Shown here: piece after piece, positions 56,901-64,000 of the stretch
Layout: every line of letters begins with the position of its first letter
Position numbering within the stretch: the first letter of the stretch is position 1
Source: Cephalopachus bancanus
Taxonomy: Eukaryota; Chordata; Mammalia; Primates; Tarsiidae
Assembly (NCBI GenBank): GCA_027257055.1
Contig: JAPVLO010000182.1
Coordinates: 5,642,001-5,706,000, forward strand
Direction of reading: 5' to 3'
DNA: 64,000 nt
Position numbers and translations under genes: made by a program
Notes under the pieces: model-generated
What the model saw: only the letters and a program-made list of their open reading frames with translations
What the model was told of the DNA's origin: nothing
Databases searched by the model: none

Positions 56901-57785
56901 GTACGTAATATTTGATCATGATAATAAATTACTATGTTACTGGCCTGTGTATTTACCTACTGTAGTTTTTAACCATTATTTTAGAGTTTACCCCTACTTA
57001 TTTTTAAAAGTTAACTCTAAAGACAGCCTCAGAAAGGTCCTTCAGGAGGTCCAGAAGAAGGCATTGTTATCATAGGAGATGACAGCTCCATGCACATTAT
57101 TGTCCCTGAAGACCTTCCAGTGGAACGAGATGTAGTGGTAGAAGATAGAGATATTATCTTGACTCTGGATTGGCCTAGGCTAATGTGGGTTTGTATCTTC
57201 GTCTTCAACAATAAATGTAAAAGTTGTTTAACAAAATTTCAATAGACAAAAGCTTACAGAATAAGGATATAAAGAAACAAAATATTTTTGTGCAGCTAAA
57301 CAATGTGTTTGTGTTTTAAGCTAAGTGTTATTGTCAGAGTCAGAAAGTTTAAAAAAATAAAAAGTTGGCAAAGTAAAAAAGTTACAGTAGACTAAAGCTA
57401 ATTTATTATTGAAGAATGAAAAGTTTTTAATAAATTTAGTGTTTATAAGGTCTACAATAGTGTTCAGTAACATCCTACGCTTTCACATTCGCTCACCACT
57501 CACTCAGAGCAACTTGTGTACAATCTTTTATTTTCTTATCTGTATTTTTACTTAACTTACTTAACTTTCCTATGCTTAGATATGTTTATCTTCACAAATA
57601 CTTACCATTGTGCTACAATTGCCTACAATATTCAGTGGAGTAACATGTTGTACAGGTTTGTAGCCTAGGAGTATAGGCTATACCATGTTGTCTCAGTGTG
57701 TACTAGGCTATACCATCTAAGTGTGTATAAGTACACTCTATGATACTTGCACAATGACGAAATCACCTAACAGTGCATTTTTTGT
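53973..57785 (+). mobile_element. Tigger (MER2-like) element carrying a nested Charlie3
   Basis: The left part (CAATCATATGCCACATAAAG, ATCCTATAAAATTATAATGG) and right part (GGTTTGTAGCCTAGGAGTAT, CACCTAACAGTGCATTTTTT) are the two ends of a TcMar-Tigger element known by recall, separated by Charlie3 at 54196-56898. It retains internal sequence between about 57000 and 57500 but no open transposase. Confidence 0.72.
54196..56898 (+). mobile_element. Charlie3-like hAT DNA transposon with decayed transposase
   Basis: Terminal CAGGGTCCCCGACC and GGTTTGGGGACCACTG-like ends. The transposase frame starts MNKTQTSLEGFFEKAERHND near 54765, with a BED-type zinc-finger region (LCIICGDRLSNEVMKPSKRL) and the hAT core (LTDKVATFQ-like, NELSLSLQG, dimerisation-end SLLPFPASYLCEAF). 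It is broken by many stops and frameshifts. The family is related to the domesticated ZBED5/FAM200 genes, but this copy is dead. Flanks ATGTACAT and CAGTACGT could be a diverged 8-bp target duplication. Confidence 0.85.
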
Positions 57786-58459
57786 AATGTAATTCCAGCA
57801 TTAGGTAGCACATTACTATATGGTATTTAAAAGCATGTAGATACTATAAAATGATACATAATGCATATCATAATTATTATTATCAGAAGTTCCCACACAA
57901 CAACTTACTTCCTGTTTTCAGGACAAATACCAAATTTAAACCCAAAAACAATGGTTCCAGAAGGACCCAGGAATACTTAGTTGCTCTATGTCTATAACTA
58001 ATATTTGTTTCTGGTAAGGAACAGATGATTAGACTTATTCTTGGCCTCAAAATTCTACCAAGATTGGTAAACAGCAAAATTTTTACTAATTCACATAAAT
58101 AATTTACAGTCCTACAGCAGCCAGTGGAATGCTAAGTGTCAAATGAATACCAGATGATAGCCTGATATAAGAAAAAAGTTTACCAGTAAAACAATGTAGT
58201 TGTTTTGTTTGTTTGTTTTGTAGAGGATCTTCCTGGACGACTGGACCTTCCTGGACAAAACTTTTTCACTCCACTGGAATATTGGCCAATGTTCCATTGG
58301 CATGGAAATCAGACATGTAAACGGTACAAGAAAACTACATTCAAGATTAAATTTATACTATAGTCTTAGTCTTTTTATAGAAAATTCCTATTATCTCCTG
58401 CATTCTGTTTTCTTTTTCTTTCCCCTTTTACAAGAATCTTATATTAAGATTAAAATGTC

Positions 58460-58748
58460 AGCTGGGCTCAGTGGCTCAGCCTGTAATCCCGCGCCTTTGG
58501 GAGGCTGAGGTGAGTGGATTGCCTGAGCCCGCGGGTTCAAGACCCGCCTGGGCAGCGAGACCTCATCTCTACAATAAACCAAAAAATCGGCCGGGCGTGG
58601 TAGCGCACGCCTGTAATTCCGGCTACTCGGAAGGCTGAGGCGGAAGGATCGCCGGAGCCCAGCAGGTCGAGGCTGCGGTGGCCGGGAGCGGCCACTGCAC
58701 TCCAGTCTGGGCGACAGAGTGAGACTCCAACTCAAAAAAAAAAAAAAG
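58460..58748 (+). mobile_element. Alu (young lemur-type)
   Basis: GCTGGGCTCAGTGGCTCAGC start; near consensus; flanked by AGATTAAAATGTC. Confidence 0.93.
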
Positions 58749-59085
58749 AAAGATTAAAATGTCGAGTATATTGAATAGCTTCATAAACTACATTTACTAA
58801 ATTGCATGAAAACTAGTTTTAACTAACCTCAAAAAACAACTTCAAATTTGTATCTTAATTCTCTTTTTTAAAATTGAATAAAATTTTTGTCTATTGTGCT
58901 TTTCCTTCTTTACATTTAATTCTGTCTAACAATAATTTAGTATTATTGACCTTTAAAATAATTTTCTCACATTAGGAATAATTTAGAGGATTTTGTTAAT
59001 TTGTTCTTTTTTTTTAATCTCTAATTAACCATAATCCCACAAAAAATATTTTACTGACTATTTTACTGTAGTTTTTGTTACATAC

Positions 59086-59149
59086 CATAGCACTGCACTG
59101 TTTCAGCAAGACAACACACACCAGATGCAGCAACATAAGTATTTGCCAT
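59086..59149 (-). pseudogene. NR1H5: NR1H5 exon 1 remnant (start codon)
   Basis: ATG at 59149-59147 opens MANTYVAASGVCCLAETVQC followed by Y and a single base, then donor GTATGT. 64 nt, phase 1 out. The MANTYV start fits the FXR-beta N-terminus as I recall it. The phase does not match exon 2 as it now stands. Confidence 0.7.
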
Positions 59150-59361
59150 TCTCTGGTCCAATTCTCACTGCTTCATTCACTTCAGTCAACGCCAGACTTT
59201 TCAGAATAAAACATGAAGGAAACAAAATTTTTGCAGACTATGCGAAAGTATGATTATCAAAATCAATATGATTTTATAAAAGCACAATGCTTTTTTTAAA
59301 GTAAGGATTTAGCAGAATTTATATATGAGACATTAATAATGAATTAGAACTTATACATGAG

Positions 59362-59655
59362 ACTGGGCAGTGGCTCAAGCCTGTAATCCCAGCACTTTGG
59401 GGCTGAGGCAAGAGGATTGCCTAAGCCCAGGTGTTCAAGACCAGCCTGGGCAACTTGGTGAGACCCCGTCTCTACAATAAATCACAAAAAAAAAACTAGC
59501 CAGGTGTGGTGGTGTATGTCTGTAGTTCTAGCTTCTTGGAAGGCTGAGGTGCAAGGATCACCTAAGTCCAGCAGGTCGAGGCTGCAGTGGCCATGAGCGT
59601 GCCACTGCACTCCAGCATGGACAACAGAGTGAGACTCCGATTCAAATAATAAAAA
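59362..59655 (+). mobile_element. Alu
   Basis: GACTGGGCAGTGGCTCAAGC start; full dimer. It lies 210 bp upstream of NR1H5 exon 1. Confidence 0.9.
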
Positions 59656-59660
59656 AAAGA

Positions 59661-59953
59661 AGCTGGGCTCGGTGGCTCAGCTTGTCATCCCGCACCTTTG
59701 GGAGGCTGAGGTGAGTGAATTGCCTGAGCCCGCGGGTTCGAGACCCGCCTGGGCAACTTGGCGAGACCTCATCTCTACAATAAATCAAAAATTAGCCAGT
59801 CATGGTGGCTCATGCCTGTAGTTTCAGCTACTCGGAAGGCTGAGGTGGAAGGATCGCCGGAGCCCAGCAGGTCAAGGCTGCGGTGGCTGGGAGAGTGTCA
59901 CTGCATTCCAGTCTGGGTGACAGGGTGAGACTCCAACCCAAAAAAAAAAAAGA
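59661..59953 (+). mobile_element. Alu, tandem with the previous one
   Basis: GCTGGGCTCGGTGGCTCAGC start; full dimer. Confidence 0.92.
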
Positions 59954-61107
59954 AAGAAAGAAATAATATTTATACTTTGGTTAGGAAAATTGATTTTTTT
60001 CCTATTTCTAAACCCCAAATTACCTAATTCTGCCAATTTATTTGTTGTTGTTTCTAAGGACTAGGATCTGAGTTAGTTCTGCCGAATTCTTATTCCTCAA
60101 CTCTTTACAAATAATCTAATAAATCTTGGTATAATCATCATGACCTTGAACATGTATCAAACTTTAGAGCTAAGCTTCATGCACAGCTTTCACCACTTAT
60201 TTATGGGTCATTTATTAAGCCTCTCTGAAGTTTAGCTTCCTCATTTGTAGAGAAAAATGAGTAAAACACTCACAGCAAAGTTGAAATAGCTTGATTACTA
60301 TATGTAAAACCCAGCACAGTTCTTGACTTAATAATTGAATACCATAATTTTTATTCTAATGGTCTCAGGATCTCACTGTTCTAAATTAAGATGAATTAGA
60401 AAAAAATGGATCTTTTTCATGAAAATAGAGGAAATTAAAGAGAAAAACTAAATGGCTTCAATACCAATTTTTTAATCTTCGAAGTCCTTTGTAAATATTT
60501 ATTTTCACAAAACCGTGAAGTGTTAAACACTAAAACATTCATTTTGGTTTTGCTTAACTAACAAGGAAAGTTTATTAATTACTGAAAAACAAAGTGTTTG
60601 AAGAAAGCCTGAAAAATCATAAGCTACTGTGAGGAAAAATTGTTAAATTCTAAGACTACTCCTTATGGAAAAAACTATTTTTATTATTTAAATAACAAAT
60701 TTAATTCTAAGAAAGAATTTGAAAAAGAATGCATCTTTGAATAGAATTGAACAAAAAATTACAGCTTAAGAAACTGGAAGTTATTGGAAGATAATAAAGA
60801 TCACTCTAGAGTCCATCATATTTTATGGTGTTATCCTCTCCATTAGAAAATAAAAACTATTTTTCACCTTTAAAAAGAACCAAAAATAAGAAAATAGGGT
60901 TTAAATAATGCCAAAAGATATATGTACATGACAAACTTCTGAGATAGCTTCTGAGATTATACTAAAATACCCTTTGCTTAATTATTCATGTGATAGGTTC
61001 CTGGGCAAGATTTCTGCGTTTGTGAAAATAATTCAAATAGTTAAGATCTCTGAAATGTGTCTCCTTTGTTATCCAATAGGACCTAGGTTCCTTTAAAAGT
61101 ACTCAAG
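59954..61107. other. AT-rich unique DNA upstream of NR1H5
   Basis: No exon, RNA gene or repeat recognised. Confidence 0.6.
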
Positions 61108-61396
61108 AGGCCATGGCTCACGTCTATAATCCCAGCACTTTGGGAGGCTGAGGTGAGAGGATTGCCTGAGCCCATAGGTTTGAGACCAGCCTGGGCCGCT
61201 TGGTGAGACCTTGTCTCTACAATAAATCAGAAAAATCAGCCAGGCGTGGTGTGCGTGCCTATAGCTCCAGCTACTTGTAAGGCTAAGGCGGAAGGACCAC
61301 CTGAGTCCAGCAGGTCAAGGCTGCGGTGGCCATTAGCGAGCCACTGCACTCCAGCCTGGGCGACAGAGTGAGGCTCCAAATCAAAAAAAAAAAAGC
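61108..61396 (+). mobile_element. Alu
   Basis: GGCCATGGCTCACGTCTATA start; flanks AAAGTACTCAAGA and AAAGCACTCGAGT are near-identical. Confidence 0.9.
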
Positions 61397-61866
61397 ACTC
61401 GAGTCTCACACGCCTCTGATAGCATAGCAGCAGGCATACAGAATGCATGGTGGACAGAACAGGTGAAGCAAGTGAAGTGCCTCCACATTCAGGCACCTTC
61501 AGTGTGACCTTGTCCTTGAAAAGTAGGAACTAGTACCAGTAGGATAGTCAGCACAGGCTTCTGATTTTCCTATATTACAACAGGTCAACTGGCTCTCCAT
61601 ATGAAAGAATTCTGAATGCTACTGGTTTAATTCATGTGATGCTTCTTTTTTGCAAAGACTCCTGCTTAGTTCTTCCAAGCTTCTCTTTTGAGTCTCAATT
61701 ATATCTTAGAAAACTACAAATGAATGTGAAAATCTGAAGTTGTTATCCCTCCTTCTTTTAAAATTGCTATTATTTACCATTAAGCTTCACATAATAGTAA
61801 ACGTCTAAAGAAGACTGAAAATTTAAAAGTATTTGGGTTTTTTTTTTAATGTATTATAAAGTATTC

Positions 61867-62150
61867 AGGCTAGGCACAGTGGCTCACGCCTGTAATCCCA
61901 GCATTTTGGGAGGCCAAGATGGGAGGATCACTTGGGTCCAGGGGTCTGAGACCAGCCTGGGTAACACAGCAAGCCTTCGCCTCTACAAAAAATTTTAAAA
62001 ATTGGCCAGCCATGGGGGTGTGCGCCTATAGTTGGGAGGCTGAAGGGGAAGGATTACCAGAGCCCAGGAGGTCAAGGCTGTGGCAAGTTGATTGTGCCAC
62101 TGTGCTCCAACCTGGGTGACAGAGTGGAGTCCCTGACTCAAAAAGTAAAA
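61867..62150 (+). mobile_element. Old Alu
   Basis: GGCTAGGCACAGTGGCTCAC start. Confidence 0.88.
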
Positions 62151-62311
62151 ATAAAGTAAAATAAAATATTCAGTACTGTTTATATATAGACTTTGCTAAG
62201 TGACATTTCATTGGAGAAATAATATAGAACAAACCAAAGGTAAGACCTGGAAACAATAATATCCTGACAACACATACATAAATAAATACCTTATATTAAT
62301 ATCACGGTTGA

Positions 62312-62618
62312 GGCCAGGCTGGGTGGCTCAGTCTGTCATCCCAGTACTTTGGGAGGCCAAGGCGAGTGGATTGCCTGAGTCTGTGGGTTCGCGACTAGCC
62401 GGGACAACATGATGAGACCTCCTCTCTACAATAAAAAAATAAAAAATTAGCCGAGTGTGGTAGCACTAGCCTGTTGCTCCGGCTACTTGGAAGGCTGAAG
62501 TGGAAGGATCGCCGGAGCCCAGCGGGTCGAGGCTGCAGTGGCCGAGAACTTGCCACTGTACTCCAGCCGGGGTGACAGAGTGAGACCCCGACTCAAAAAA
62601 AAAAAAAAAAAAAAAACC
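62312..62618 (+). mobile_element. Alu
   Basis: GCCAGGCTGGGTGGCTCAGT start; long A tail. Confidence 0.9.
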
Positions 62619-62905
62619 ACGTTAGGGTTGATATCATGAATGGCAATGTTCTAAAACCAAGTCCTTTTAATACTGGTGAATATCTGCCCTAAACTATTAT
62701 CTAAAACAAACCTGTTTCTATTAATTTATGAACTAGTTATTCTTCAGGGTGTATATGGGATAAGTAAATCAGTCTCTGATAAAAATATGCCTTTTAAAAT
62801 ATGAATATCTCTTTTGTATGCTCATAGTAATACCTGTCTTATTTTCTGCATAAGAGTTTTCACTAATTTAACTTTTCTTCAGACTTTTAATGTTTTTGTT
62901 TGTTT

Positions 62906-63046
62906 GGAGTTGGAGTCTCACGCCATCGCCCAGATGAGGTCTCGCCAGTTGCCCAGGCCGGTCTCGAACCCGAGGGTACAGACAATCCCCTCACCTCCGC
63001 CTCGCAGAGTGCTGGGATTACAGGCTTGAGCCACCGCGCCTGGCCG
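62906..63046 (-). mobile_element. Internally deleted Alu
   Basis: GGAGTTGGAGTCTCACGCCA joins CCCAGATGAGGTCTCGCC directly, losing about half of the dimer. Confidence 0.87.
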
Positions 63047-63186
63047 AAATTGGCTCTTGGTGTTGCTTTTCTGTGACTGACATTTGCTATTGATCATCGT
63101 TCGTGCTTTCCTTTGGGGAACTAAAAGGGAGAGTATGCAGTCTGAGTGGAAAAAATATGTATATATTATATTTAATAATGTTTAAT

Positions 63187-63214
63187 AAAAGTATTTTACT
63201 GATAAAATACTTTT
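63187..63214. repeat. Perfect inverted repeat in AT-rich DNA
   Basis: AAAAGTATTTTA, CTGA, TAAAATACTTTT: 12-bp arms. Confidence 0.95.
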
Positions 63215-63496
63215 AAAATAAATTAATTTATAGAATAATTTATTGAAGTATTTAATGTTTAATAAAAGTATTATAACGTAAATTGTAAAACTTTGAAAAC
63301 TGGTGTTCATAAAATTAGTTTTAAAAAATGTATTTTAAATACTTATTAATAACAGATAAGTATGTAATCAAAAACTTCCTATCCTGTTAAAGTAAAGAGA
63401 AAAATTACAGTGGATCTGGAATGATTCTGCTTTGTTATCTTTCCTAGCAAATATTTATTTAAAATGCAATAACTTAGTTAAAAATGAGCTTTTAGA

Positions 63497-63787
63497 GCCG
63501 GGCTCGGTGGCTCAGCCTGTAATCCCGCGCCTTTGGGAGGCTGAGGTGAGTGGATTGCCTGAGCCCGCGGGTTCGAGACCCGCCTGGGCAGCGAGACCTC
63601 ATCTCTACAATAAATCAAAAAATCAGCCGGGCGTGGTAGCGCATGCCTGTAATTCCAGCTACTTGGAAGGCTGAGGCGGAAGGATCGCCGGAGCCCAGCA
63701 GGTCGAGGCTGCGGTGGCCGGGAGCGGCCACTGCACTCCAGTCTGGGCGACAGAGTGAGACTCCAACTCAAAAAAAAAAAAAAAAAA
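63497..63787 (+). mobile_element. Alu (young lemur-type), near consensus
   Basis: GCCGGGCTCGGTGGCTCAGC start; flanked by AAAATGAGCTTTTA on both sides. Confidence 0.94.
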
Positions 63788-64000
63788 TGAGCTTTTATCA
63801 AAAGAGCCAATTTGGCATGGAAAGAGTCTATATTTTTCCTTTAGCAAGCATAACATTTATAAAAATTGTCTTTTTCACCAATTGTAATGGCTATTCTACT
63901 GAAAAGATACTTAATTCTATAAATGATTTTGCATTCCTTCTGTCTTAATTATAAATTGTTCCTGGTAAATGTCCAAATATCAAGAACTTTAACAGGAAAA

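Larger units (their letters stand above)
37489..59149 (-). pseudogene. NR1H5: NR1H5 (FXR-beta) unitary pseudogene
   Basis: Nine exon remnants in the right order and orientation resemble FXR (NR1H4) throughout: N-terminus, two C4 zinc fingers, hinge and ligand-binding domain. NR1H5 is a lanosterol-responsive nuclear receptor that pairs with RXR in rodents and other mammals and is a known pseudogene in human. Introns are present, so this is not a processed copy. Lesions seen: frame mismatch at the exon 1-2 join; TAA in exon 4 (42467-42469); 44-bp tandem duplication over the exon 6 acceptor; TAA in exon 7 (41207-41209) with a palindromic insertion; TGA, TAA and TGA in exon 8; TAA in the last exon (37651-37653); a missing segment between exon 8 and the last exon. 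Exons 2, 3, 5 and 6 stay open. It lies upstream of SYCP1 on the same strand. Confidence 0.92.

Noticed and set aside
28464..63810. Many 60-110-codon frames with [16 protein letters not shown] sequences
   Set aside because: These are translated antisense Alu elements.
1..64000. CRISPR array, operon or other prokaryotic system
   Set aside because: No regularly spaced repeats and no prokaryotic coding pattern; this is vertebrate DNA with introns and SINEs.

Overview
The window is nuclear DNA of a primate, most likely a strepsirrhine and probably a lemur. I infer this from about 40 Alu-type SINEs. Many belong to one young subfamily that differs from human Alu in both arms, and I saw none of the tRNA-Alu hybrid SINEs typical of galagos. 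Primate-type L1, MER1/Charlie3, Tigger and ancient LINE remnants make up most of the rest. No prokaryotic or viral gene system is present.

Two gene loci lie on the minus strand. (1) The 5' part of SYCP1, the transverse-filament protein of the synaptonemal complex: eleven coding exons between 33004 and 6905, joined by matching splice sites and phases into one open frame of 304 codons. The gene continues beyond the left edge. A CpG island (about 33.4-34.8 kb) lies at its 5' side. (2) NR1H5 (FXR-beta, a lanosterol-sensing nuclear receptor) between 59149 and 37489. Nine exons are recognisable. The DNA-binding exons are open and keep all eight zinc-binding cysteines. The ligand-binding part carries in-frame stops in four exons, a 44-bp duplication over a splice acceptor, a palindromic insertion and a missing segment. 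It is a unitary pseudogene; human NR1H5P at 1p13 is its known counterpart.

Layout: 0-5.2 kb, two L1 copies in tandem with nested Alus; 5.2-10.5 kb, SYCP1 exons 11 to 8; 10.5-26.5 kb, a 16-kb SYCP1 intron packed with an old L1, a MER1-like element, an LTR-like piece, younger L1s and a U6-Alu composite; 26.5-33 kb, SYCP1 exons 7 to 1; 33-34.8 kb, promoter and CpG island; 35-37 kb, Alus; 37.5-59.2 kb, the NR1H5 pseudogene, whose introns hold an ancient LINE, Alus, a duplicated 0.2-kb segment and a Charlie3 transposon nested in a Tigger-like element; 59.2-64 kb, Alus and AT-rich unique DNA.

The points most worth a second look are the exact NR1H5 lesions, the U6-Alu composite inside one target-site duplication, a degenerate Alu piece with an E-box and an E2F6-like site next to the SYCP1 start, and the internal duplication in Charlie3. 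All coordinates were read by eye; repeat family names are recognition, not database results.
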